Source: Prevotella sp. UBA4339 (GTDB taxonomy: Bacteria; Bacteroidota; Bacteroidia; Bacteroidales; Bacteroidaceae). Taken from it: a stretch of DNA of 5,415 nt. The position numbers and the translations under genes were made by a program. This document shows positions 1 to 5,415 of this stretch, piece after piece; the first letter of the stretch is position 1; every line of letters begins with the position of its first letter. The notes under the pieces are model-generated. The model searched no databases. It was not told where the DNA came from and was given only the letters and a program-made list of their open reading frames with translations. The stretch spans positions 1 to 5,415 of the forward strand of contig DGTJ01000005.1 in the NCBI GenBank assembly GCA_002393725.1, given 5' to 3'.

Positions 1-228
1 TATCCTGAGCGTCACTACCGTTCCATGCTCGTTCATTTCGAGCGCAACGGAGAGGTGCTCTATGATGTCTGGCCTGAGAAAGGAGAAGTAACCGACGAGA
101 TAAAGTTCATAAGCAAAGATAAAGCGCCTAAAGGCGATATTCTCTACGATCTGCAAGGCCGCCCGCTTTCAGTACCGCCCGCAAAAGGCCTCTATATACA
201 GAATAGCCGTAAGTATATAAGGAAGTAA
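1..228 (+). CDS. C-terminal end of a secreted protein with a Bacteroidales-type C-terminal tail (5' end outside window)
   Basis: The reading frame is open from base 1 and ends at TAA 226-228, giving the last 75 residues of a longer protein. The ATG at 25 lies inside the frame and is probably not the start, because the residues before it (YPERHYRSM) read as ordinary protein. The last 28 or so residues form a tail of the pattern LYDLQGRPL...KGLYIQNSRKYIRK. Tails of this form are common at the ends of exported Prevotella and Bacteroides proteins and resemble the type A sorting domain of the type IX secretion system (T9SS), though they also occur where that system is uncertain. The EEP hydrolase at 2523-3683 ends with the same kind of tail. 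The catalytic or binding part of the protein is not in view, so its function cannot be named. Extracytoplasmic location is inferred from the tail alone. Confidence 0.75.
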   Translation, partial: YPERHYRSMLVHFERNGEVLYDVWPEKGEVTDEIKFISKDKAPKGDILYDLQGRPLSVPPAKGLYIQNSRKYIRK

Positions 229-247
229 ACAATAATTCGAATAATAA

Positions 248-556
248 CTGTACTCACAGGGGGACAACCGCCAGAGGATGCACGACGGGCGACAGCTCAT
301 GCTGACGGACACCTACCGATGGTATGCCGCAGGCTACCGATACCCCATACTGGAGAGCGTGGCTTACGGTCCGCAAGGAGCAGAGCCCCTGCAGATTGTC
401 ACCCTCTACTGCCCGCCCGAGGAGCAGCGCACCCTCTACGACGAGGACAATGAGCTGTTGCGCCAGCTGCTGGCCGAGGCCGACCGCCACGCGGCAGGCG
501 GCAGCAATGACGGCGACGGCGGCAACGCCCCGTCATCCTTGACAAAACAGATTTAG
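248..556 (+). pseudogene. 5'-truncated fragment of a Bacteroidales hypothetical protein (YRWYAAGYRYP motif)
   Basis: This frame is open from just after stops at 242-247 to TAG 554-556. An ATG at 278 would give 92 residues, but protein-like sequence (LYSQGDNRQR) begins before it, at 248. The stretch LTDTYRWYAAGYRYPILESV, followed by a CPPEEQ segment and an acidic NELLRQLLAEA segment, looks to me like the C-terminal region of a family of uncharacterised secreted Bacteroidales proteins; this is recollection, not a search. No signal peptide, promoter or ribosome-binding site precedes it, and it starts only 20 bp after the previous gene's stop. The last residues (LTKQI) appear to be read out of frame through serpin-derived sequence, so the parental part probably ends near 530-540. 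The base composition is clearly more GC-rich than the following segment. It is best read as a relic, although translation of a short peptide from 278 cannot be excluded. Confidence 0.55.
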
Positions 557-736
557 TCCCTCTGCTGAAGTCCTTGGGCATTGAGAAGGTCTTTACAATT
601 GGACTTACCAGGATACTGAAAAATCGGTCACAATTGTTGCTTAACATCATCAAGCAGAAATCATTCTTTCGCTTTCTTCATCTATGAAAAGTCAACTGGC
701 ATCATTTTCTTTGTAGGAAAGTTCACAGGAGAATAA
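541..736 (+). pseudogene. Serpin relic: C-terminal fragment with reactive-centre loop deleted and frame shifted
   Basis: Serpins are suicide inhibitors of serine (some cysteine) proteases. Two pieces in different frames together resemble a serpin C-terminus. In frame 1, 541-666 encodes DKTDLVPLLKSLGIEKVF and then a segment ending IIKQKSF, matching the family's 'DL.plLkslGi..aF' helix and the strand that leads into the hinge ('.KtFIeVnEeGTEAAA'). In frame 2, 662-736 encodes HSFAFFIYEKSTGIIFFVGK followed by FTGE and TAA, matching the family's last strands ('HPFlFfI.ek.tGtILFmGkv'). The hinge, reactive-centre loop and bait residues that should lie between KQKSF and HSFAFF, about 35-40 residues, are absent. 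Frame 1 ends at TGA 685-687 soon after the junction. The first 300 or so residues of a normal serpin (about 370-400) are also missing. It cannot make a working inhibitor. The left edge is approximate, somewhere in 530-545. Confidence 0.75.
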
Positions 737-783
737 TCCGCTTATCAGAATTGATCCAAATGGCGCTTATGATTTCAAAAGCA

Positions 784-813
784 TTGAGGCACCCTAAAGA
801 AAGGATGCCTCAA
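784..813 (-). terminator. Hairpin, probable terminator of the DUF805 gene
   Basis: TTGAGGCA at 784-791 pairs perfectly with TGCCTCAA at 806-813. After one mismatch the pairing continues for three more pairs (793-795 with 802-804), leaving a 6-base loop. The hairpin begins 21 bp beyond the stop codon of the leftward DUF805 gene. Read on the minus strand it is followed after three bases by TTTT, as expected for an intrinsic terminator with a weak U-tract. On the plus strand the stem is followed by CTCTTT, so it may also stop rightward read-through from the relic region. Confidence 0.6.
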
Positions 814-834
814 CTCTTTGCTATGTGTCCTGGT

Positions 835-1233
835 TTACTTCTGAGGACGGGGACCGTACTCGTTGTCACCCTCGCTGTCCTGAATGTTCAGGAAGAGGAT
901 GTAGAGTCCGCCGATGCAGCAGACAAAAATCAACAGGTACCACCAGCCGCTCTTGCCTACGTCGTGCAGACGACGCACGGTGACGGCGATGCTTGGCAGC
1001 ATGAGGGCGAGTGAAGGAATATAGCCGAGGAGCTGAATAGCCTCGAAGTGGAACGTGCCGTCGGTATTGAACGTGACGGCGCTACCAATCAGCAGGCTCA
1101 TAATAAACTGCCAGACATAGCTGACGATGAAAGTGCCCAGCGTGAACCACCAGAATTCCGAACGTGAAGCACGGCCGCTAAAGTCGCAGTACTTCTTGAC
1201 AACACATGTTTCGATAGCTTCTAAAAACTGCAT
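835..1233 (-). CDS. DUF805 family small inner-membrane protein
   Basis: This is a 132-residue protein of the DUF805 family (YhaH/YhaI-like), whose molecular function is unknown. The family hallmarks are all visible: FSGRASRSEFWWF at residues 18-30 before the first membrane segment (about 30-50), then RRLHDVGKSGWW at 87-98 between the second and third hydrophobic segments (about 66-86 and 97-115), and the DSEGDNEYGPRP tail at 119-130 near the C-terminus. The length is normal for the family, so the protein looks intact. The start is ATG at 1233 (reverse strand); the next residues, MQFLEAIETCVVKKYCDFSGR, fit the usual amphipathic lead-in. It has its own promoter (1290-1320) and a terminator hairpin downstream (784-813), so it is probably monocistronic. 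It runs opposite to ychF, and nothing in the context suggests a shared job. Confidence 0.93.
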   Translation of the reverse strand: MQFLEAIETCVVKKYCDFSGRASRSEFWWFTLGTFIVSYVWQFIMSLLIGSAVTFNTDGTFHFEAIQLLGYIPSLALMLPSIAVTVRRLHDVGKSGWWYLLIFVCCIGGLYILFLNIQDSEGDNEYGPRPQK

Positions 1234-1289
1234 AATGTTAGGTATTTAAATTGTTAGACAAAAAAATAGTCAAGTATGTTTAATCGTGG

Positions 1290-1320
1290 CAAAGGTAAGC
1301 AATAATTCTGATAAAAACAA
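1290..1320 (-). promoter_or_regulatory. Bacteroidetes-type promoter for the DUF805 gene
   Basis: On the minus strand a perfect -7 box, TACCTTTG (consensus TAnnTTTG), lies at 1297-1290. A TTG -33 element lies at 1320-1318, with a 20-bp spacer, inside the family range of 19-21. Transcription would begin near 1283, giving a leader of about 50 bases before the ATG at 1233. This is a motif match only. Confidence 0.65.
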
Positions 1321-1329
1321 CTTTTTCTT

Positions 1330-1359
1330 TTGTATTTCGAAGATAATTGCGTAATTTTG
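1330..1359 (+). promoter_or_regulatory. Bacteroidetes-type promoter for ychF
   Basis: A perfect -7 box, TAATTTTG (consensus TAnnTTTG), lies at 1352-1359. A TTG -33 element (within TTTTG) lies at 1330-1332, with a 19-bp spacer. Transcription would begin near 1366, about 23 bases before the ATG at 1389. This placement argues against a start codon at 1347, which would lie upstream of the transcript. The site may also drive the downstream hydrolase genes. Confidence 0.7.
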
Positions 1360-1388
1360 CGGCAAAAATAAAACTTCAGAAGAAAGAA

Positions 1389-2489
1389 ATGGCATTAAAG
1401 TGTGGTATAGTAGGTCTGCCCAACGTGGGTAAATCGACCTTGTTCAACTGCCTGTCGAGCGCCAAGGCTCAGGCAGCAAATTTTCCGTTTTGTACAATAG
1501 AGCCCAACGTGGGCGTGATTACCGTTCCCGACGAGCGCCTGACCCGCCTGGCCGAACTCGTGCACCCTGGCCGCATCGTGCCTGCCACGTGCGAGATAGT
1601 TGATATAGCCGGTCTGGTGAAGGGAGCCTCCAAAGGCGAGGGCTTGGGGAATAAGTTTCTTGGAAACATCCGCGAGACGGACGCCATCATCCATGTGCTG
1701 CGCTGCTTTGAGGATGAGAACATTACCCACGTGGATGGCACCATCAACCCCATACGCGACAAGGAAATCATTGACACCGAGCTACAGCTGAAGGACCTGG
1801 AGACCATTGAGAGCCGTCTGGCCAAAACCGAGAAGGCTGCCGCTGCGGGCAACAAAGACGCCAAGGTGGAGGTCAGCGTGCTGAAGGCTTATAAGGAGGT
1901 GCTGGAGCAGGGCAAGAACGCCCGCATCGTGGAGTTTGAGAGTAAGGAGGAGCAAGACTGCGCCCGCAGTCTCTTCCTGCTGACGGCCAAGCCCGTGCTC
2001 TACGTCTGCAACGTGGGCGAGGCCGAGGCTAAGAGCGGCAACGACTTCACGCGTCAGGTAGAGACACTGGCCCGCGAGGAAGGTGCCGAGGCCATGACCA
2101 TAGCCGCCAAGACGGAAGAGGACATTGCCGAACTGGAGTCGTACGAGGACAAGCAGCTCTTCTTGGAGGAGCTGGGTCTGGAGGAGAGCGGCGTGAACCG
2201 CCTCATCAAGAAGGCCTACTCGCTGCTGAACTTAGAGACCTTCATCACCGCTGGCGAAATGGAGGTAAAGGCCTGGACCTACAAGCGGGGCTGGAAGGCT
2301 CCGCAGTGTGCCGGCGTCATTCATACCGACTTTGAGAAAGGCTTTATACGTGCCGAGGTCATCAAGTACGACGACTACATCCAGTATGGCTCAGAGGCTG
2401 CCGTGCGCGAGGCTGGCAAGTTGGCCATTGAGGGCAAGGAGTACGTCGTTCAGGACGGTGACATCATGCACTTCCGCTTTAATGTATAA
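1389..2489 (+). CDS. ychF: Ribosome-associated ATPase YchF (Obg-like ATPase, OLA1 family)
   Basis: This encodes a 366-residue cytoplasmic P-loop protein of the TRAFAC/Obg group that prefers ATP, binds ribosomes and has been linked to stress responses in other bacteria. Residues 6-17 (GIVGLPNVGKST) form the Walker A loop. DIAG at 72-75 followed by LVKGASKGEGLGNKFL is the G3/switch region and carries the YchF signature. NVGE at 208-211 occupies the G4 position in place of the GTP-specifying NKxD, as expected for this family. A charged helical (coiled-coil) segment lies at roughly 120-200, and a TGS domain fills about 281-364, ending DGDIMHFRFNV. The length matches the family. ATG 1389 is chosen because MALKCGIVGLPNVGKS is the normal family N-terminus and A-rich sequence precedes it; an upstream in-frame TTG at 1347 lies within the promoter. 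It diverges from the DUF805 gene. Confidence 0.97.
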   Translation: MALKCGIVGLPNVGKSTLFNCLSSAKAQAANFPFCTIEPNVGVITVPDERLTRLAELVHPGRIVPATCEIVDIAGLVKGASKGEGLGNKFLGNIRETDAIIHVLRCFEDENITHVDGTINPIRDKEIIDTELQLKDLETIESRLAKTEKAAAAGNKDAKVEVSVLKAYKEVLEQGKNARIVEFESKEEQDCARSLFLLTAKPVLYVCNVGEAEAKSGNDFTRQVETLAREEGAEAMTIAAKTEEDIAELESYEDKQLFLEELGLEESGVNRLIKKAYSLLNLETFITAGEMEVKAWTYKRGWKAPQCAGVIHTDFEKGFIRAEVIKYDDYIQYGSEAAVREAGKLAIEGKEYVVQDGDIMHFRFNV

Positions 2490-2522
2490 TTTCACTACTT
2501 TAAACTACTAAAAAAAGAAACT

Positions 2523-3683
2523 ATGAACAGAAAAATGCTCATTGCCTCAGCTCTGTCGTTGGCTTTGACGGCAGCAGCACAACAATCTCCTGAGCAGTTC
2601 AGCGTAGCCACGCTGAACGTCGATGGATTGCCACAGCAAATTCTCTTCTTCAACGTCAATGCCAATGGTCCTGGGGTCACGGGTTCATTACAAATCGGAC
2701 AATACTTCTCTGAACGTCAGTACGACATGGTGTTCTTTCAGGAGGACTTCAACTACCACGACGAGCTGACCCTCAATCTGGAGGATGACTACCAGATTGA
2801 CACCTGGACCGGCGACGTGGGACTGATAGGTCACGATATTGACCTTCTGCACCCACAGAACCACCGTTTCGAGTGCGACGGGCTGGGAGCCTGCGTGAAG
2901 AACAACATCACCATCGAGTCGGTCATTCGCACGCCCTGGAATACCTATTTCGGCAAGTTCAGCCACGCTCTGGACGAGCTGGTGACCAAGGGCTTCCGCC
3001 GCTATGAACTCACCCTCGCCTCTGGCCATCAGCTGGTGGTCTATAACATGCACATGGATGCCAGCGACAGGAACGACGTGTACGATGGCACGGATGAGAA
3101 GGACCGTGAGGCACGCCGCGGAGAGTGGATACAATTGCGCGACGACATCTTGGAGAAACTCGATGAGCGCCCTGTTATCATTCTGGGCGACTTGAACAGC
3201 TTCTACACTCGCGACGCCGTCCAAGACTACTTCATTGAAGCTATCAATGCTACAGGCAGAGCTAAAGCCAGCGATGTATGGGTAGAACTGGAGCACGAAG
3301 GGCAGTACCCTGAGTTACAAGAGATTACTACCGGAATAGAAAGGGAGGGATACGAAACCGATGGCGAATGCTACGACAAAATCATCTACATCAACCCCAC
3401 CAACGGCCAGCAACTGAAGGCCGTAGCCTACAAGCGCGACACGGAGGGCTTTCAGTACGACGGCGAGCCCCTGGGCGACCACTACCCCGTGAGTGCCGTC
3501 TTTGAGTGGGCTGGCAGCGGTGAGGAGACAGGCATTGAAACATTGCCCATTGCACAGCCTGACACCAATAGCGGTTCTAACGAGCTGTTCGACCTGAACG
3601 GACGACGCATCGAGAGCGTCAGCGAAAAAGGCCTCTACATCGAGAAAAACGAAAAAGGAACTTTCAAACGTATCGTAAAATAA
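2523..3683 (+). CDS. Secreted endonuclease/exonuclease/phosphatase-fold hydrolase
   Basis: This is a 386-residue exported protein of the EEP superfamily (DNase I, sphingomyelinase, inositol phosphatase fold), which cleaves phosphodiester or phosphomonoester bonds with a divalent metal. A signal peptide covers residues 1-19, with likely cleavage at AAA/QQ. The catalytic set appears complete: N32 in TLNVDGLP, E74 in FFQEDFN (metal), H177 in YNMHMDA, D223 and N225 in GDLNSFY, D285 in YDKIIYIN, and D319-H320 in GDHYP. The domain spans about 26-329. A linker (330-352) leads to a tail at 354-386 (ELFDLNGRRI...KGLYI...RIVK) like that of the protein at 1-228 and resembling T9SS type A sorting domains. 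The substrate cannot be read from sequence; the KGF motif (156-158) and the HMDA context recall sphingomyelinase/phosphodiesterase-like members more than DNA repair enzymes. It starts 33 bp after ychF and lies 9 bp before a secreted alpha/beta hydrolase. A nuclease role is the main alternative. Confidence 0.88.
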   Translation: MNRKMLIASALSLALTAAAQQSPEQFSVATLNVDGLPQQILFFNVNANGPGVTGSLQIGQYFSERQYDMVFFQEDFNYHDELTLNLEDDYQIDTWTGDVGLIGHDIDLLHPQNHRFECDGLGACVKNNITIESVIRTPWNTYFGKFSHALDELVTKGFRRYELTLASGHQLVVYNMHMDASDRNDVYDGTDEKDREARRGEWIQLRDDILEKLDERPVIILGDLNSFYTRDAVQDYFIEAINATGRAKASDVWVELEHEGQYPELQEITTGIEREGYETDGECYDKIIYINPTNGQQLKAVAYKRDTEGFQYDGEPLGDHYPVSAVFEWAGSGEETGIETLPIAQPDTNSGSNELFDLNGRRIESVSEKGLYIEKNEKGTFKRIVK

Positions 3684-3692
3684 TACTGCGAC

Positions 3693-5312
3693 ATGAAGAA
3701 GATGATATTCACAATGCTGGCATTGGCCTCGATGACCACAGCAGCCAGTGCACAAGATACTGAATACAAGATACTGGCCGAACGTGACAGCACCATCAAG
3801 TTCGAGCTTGCAAACCTCGAACTCGGCACCCGCGACGTTCACCACATCCTCTACGAGTATCCCTCGAAGGATCCTCAGGGCAACGCCGTCACCATCAGCG
3901 GTATCGTACAGATACCAATGAACATCTACGACGGCACAGACCCCTGCGACGGCGTGCTGCTCTACAACCACTTCAGCCACGGCACGAGTGAAGAGACGCC
4001 TTCGGTGGCTGGTGAATTAATAGCCAACGGCTTACTGGCAAGTCCACTGAAGCCCAACTACATCCTCGTGATGAGCGACTATGTTGGCTTCGGCTCCAGT
4101 GCCGACCGTCCGCAAGCTTACCTCTGCGGCGACGTGAACGCCCGTAACTCCCTCGACGGCCTGGTAGCTGCCCGCCAGCTGATGAGCGACCAAAGCATTC
4201 CTCAGGGCAAATACCTCTTCAACTTAGGCTACTCACAAGGTGGCACGGAGGCCATGTACGTCAGCAAACTGTGCGACATGGAGTACAAGCAGAAGGGCAT
4301 TACCTTCAACAAGACCTTTGCCGGTGGCGGACCGCTCGATCTGGAAAAGTGGTATTCCGAGTTGATCAGAGTCCAGCAGACCAACAACCCTGCCAGCTTA
4401 GTCATGGCCATCGTGGCACTCAACGAGAACTACCAACTGGGTCTCGACTACCAGAAGGTATTCCAGGAGCCATTGGCCTCGCATGTCAAGGAGTGGATTC
4501 TTGACAGGAATTACAGCACGTCCGAAATCAACGAGCTCATCGCCACCGATGACTTGGAATACATCCTCCAGCCCGGCTATCTCAACTTAGAGAACGAGGC
4601 CACACAGGTGCTCACCAGGAAAATGAAAGAGCTGAGCCTCATGGACGGCTGGGAGCCAGACACGCAGCAGAACTACTTCCTGCTGCATGGGCGTCACGAC
4701 AAAAGCGTGCCCATTCAGGCTGGACGCTGCATCATTCCGTGGATGATGGAAAAGGGCTTCCAGCCCAGCATACTGCCAGGCAAGACCTCGCTGCAGACCA
4801 ACAACGTGATGATCAAACTGGACCACCTTGCGTTGGGTGCCGTATGGTCCATCCAGACCGCCGCAGCCATTCAGATTTGGCCTGTCCTCTACTATGAGGG
4901 TGAGCAGAACCGCTACTTCCGTGCCGTGATAAAGGAGCTGAACTTGTTGAGGATCATCCAAATAATGGAAGCCCTGGGCATCGACCTGCGCAAGATTGGA
5001 GATGGACAAGCCACTGGCAGTACGGACCTTCTTACGATGCTTACCACGTTATCCGACACACTGGACAAGGCAGGCCTGACCATCACCGACCTCTTGGAAA
5101 TGCTCAACGATTCTGGCATTACCGCCGATGACCTCATAGAAGTAATTACATATCTCAATACCCCACAAGAAACTGAGAATAGTGAGACGCTCTCAGCCCT
5201 CACCAAAGAGATGAACTCACCTGTAGCCCTTCTCAGACAGTACGAACAAACACTGGCCGCATGGCTGCTGTTGGGTGGCGTCAATGTGGAGTATGACAAG
5301 TGGGGATGGTAA
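3693..5312 (+). CDS. Secreted alpha/beta hydrolase, lipase/esterase-like, with helical C-terminal extension
   Basis: This is a 539-residue exported serine hydrolase. A signal peptide covers residues 1-20, with cleavage likely at ASA/QD. Motifs appear in the usual alpha/beta hydrolase order: NHFSHGT at 92-98 (oxyanion-hole strand), SDYVGFGSS around 128-136, the nucleophile elbow GYSQGG at 179-184 with S181, LHGRHDKSVP with the acid D336, and LDHLALG with the histidine H378. The DYxGFG and GYSQGG layout resembles secretory lipase (LIP-type) and related esterases; ester hydrolysis is likely but the substrate is unknown. Between the elbow and the acid lies a long helical insertion (about 215-320), which probably forms a lid. 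After the domain, residues about 415-520 form an unusual helical extension with repeated 'G(I/L)T..DL(L/I)E' units. Unlike its neighbour it lacks the KGLYI-type tail and ends in KWGW. It lies 9 bp after the EEP gene, so co-expression is very likely. Confidence 0.88.
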   Translation: MKKMIFTMLALASMTTAASAQDTEYKILAERDSTIKFELANLELGTRDVHHILYEYPSKDPQGNAVTISGIVQIPMNIYDGTDPCDGVLLYNHFSHGTSEETPSVAGELIANGLLASPLKPNYILVMSDYVGFGSSADRPQAYLCGDVNARNSLDGLVAARQLMSDQSIPQGKYLFNLGYSQGGTEAMYVSKLCDMEYKQKGITFNKTFAGGGPLDLEKWYSELIRVQQTNNPASLVMAIVALNENYQLGLDYQKVFQEPLASHVKEWILDRNYSTSEINELIATDDLEYILQPGYLNLENEATQVLTRKMKELSLMDGWEPDTQQNYFLLHGRHDKSVPIQAGRCIIPWMMEKGFQPSILPGKTSLQTNNVMIKLDHLALGAVWSIQTAAAIQIWPVLYYEGEQNRYFRAVIKELNLLRIIQIMEALGIDLRKIGDGQATGSTDLLTMLTTLSDTLDKAGLTITDLLEMLNDSGITADDLIEVITYLNTPQETENSETLSALTKEMNSPVALLRQYEQTLAAWLLLGGVNVEYDKWGW

Positions 5313-5315
5313 AAC

Positions 5316-5331
5316 TGAAGAATTGAAGAAT
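5316..5331 (+). repeat. Tandem 8-bp direct repeat in the hydrolase-lgt gap
   Basis: TGAAGAAT occurs twice in immediate succession (5316-5323 and 5324-5331), starting four bases after the hydrolase stop codon and 23 bases before lgt. It may be a chance duplication or slippage product; no regulatory role can be shown. Confidence 0.5.
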
Positions 5332-5354
5332 ATCTTAATCAATCAACGAAGACA

Positions 5355-5415
5355 ATGATGAAGATTCTGAATTATATTGTCTGGCATCCAGATATGGAGG
5401 CTTTTCATATAGGGC
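5355..5415 (+). CDS. lgt: Prolipoprotein diacylglyceryl transferase, N-terminal part (runs off window)
   Basis: The first 20 codons read MMKILNYIVWHPDMEAFHIG, and the next base is C, consistent with the expected proline codon. Lgt proteins of Bacteroidetes begin with an 'LNYIxWxxxPExFxIGPxxxRWYGLxFxxGF' pattern, and the visible part fits it. Lgt is an inner-membrane enzyme that moves diacylglycerol from phosphatidylglycerol to the lipobox cysteine of prelipoproteins, the first step of lipoprotein maturation. The catalytic and membrane segments lie beyond the window. Two adjacent ATG codons (5355 and 5358) are possible starts and sequence alone does not decide between them. It follows the hydrolase gene by 42 bp on the same strand, with no strong promoter in the gap, so read-through from upstream is plausible. 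Confidence 0.8.
   Translation, partial: MMKILNYIVWHPDMEAFHIG

Noticed and set aside
399..653. Minus-strand open frame of 84 codons across the relic region
   Set aside because: Its composition (arginine-rich, low-complexity) is typical of the reverse strand of GC-rich coding sequence, and it spans two relics read better on the plus strand.
735..797. Short frame reading RIDPNGAYDFKSIEAP after the serpin relic, looking like a possible further gene tail
   Set aside because: Only about 20 codons, no family recognised and no start; it could be another relic but the evidence is too thin to list.
751..1014. Plus-strand open frame of 87 codons
   Set aside because: Most of it is the antisense of the DUF805 gene, and its start lies in the terminator region; there is no promoter or recognisable protein.
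2490..2522. Possible promoter between ychF and the EEP gene (TACTTTAA)
   Set aside because: It matches only part of TAnnTTTG and has no convincing -33 element; the gap is short and fits co-transcription.
2688..3980. Long antisense open frames (about 202 and 221 codons) opposite the two hydrolase genes
   Set aside because: They lie entirely opposite well-supported genes, resemble no family, and arise from the codon bias of the sense strand.
5313..5354. Possible lgt promoter (TATCTTAA) or weak hairpin in the gap
   Set aside because: The -7 match is incomplete and the palindrome around AAGAATATCTT is imperfect and short.

Overview
The window looks like a chromosomal segment from a Bacteroidales bacterium, most likely Prevotella or a close relative. 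The reasons are the two sites matching the Bacteroidetes promoter (TTG, a spacer of 19-20 bp, then TAnnTTTG), A-rich leaders in place of Shine-Dalgarno sites, secreted proteins ending in the 'DLxGRx...KGLYIxxxxK...K' tail common in this order, and an lgt start of Bacteroidetes type. Genus is an inference.

Left part (1-834): three successive gene 3' ends lie on the + strand with no 5' ends visible. The first is the C-terminus of a secreted protein that enters from outside the window (1-228). The second is a headless fragment of a Bacteroidales hypothetical protein carrying a YRWYAAGYRYP motif (about 248-540). The third is the decayed C-terminal part of a serpin (about 541-736), which has lost its reactive-centre loop and changed reading frame at that point. 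A hairpin at 784-813 probably ends transcription of the leftward DUF805 gene.

Middle (835-1388): a small DUF805 membrane protein gene reads leftward. Its promoter lies back to back with that of the rightward ychF gene.

Right part (1389-5415): four genes run rightward with gaps of 33, 9 and 42 bp. They are the ATPase ychF, a secreted endonuclease/exonuclease/phosphatase-fold (EEP) hydrolase, a secreted alpha/beta hydrolase (lipase-like, with an unusual helical C-terminal extension), and the first 20 codons of lgt (prolipoprotein diacylglyceryl transferase). No strong internal promoter or terminator was seen, so one transcript from the ychF promoter is plausible. The two secreted hydrolases, both with signal peptides and complete catalytic residues, form a tight pair and may act together on an extracytoplasmic substrate, possibly lipid or phospholipid; that is inference.

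I see no tRNA, rRNA, CRISPR array or intact mobile element. I do not see a clearly new multi-gene system. The most notable items are the loop-deleted serpin relic inside a row of gene tails, and the hydrolase pair between two housekeeping genes.
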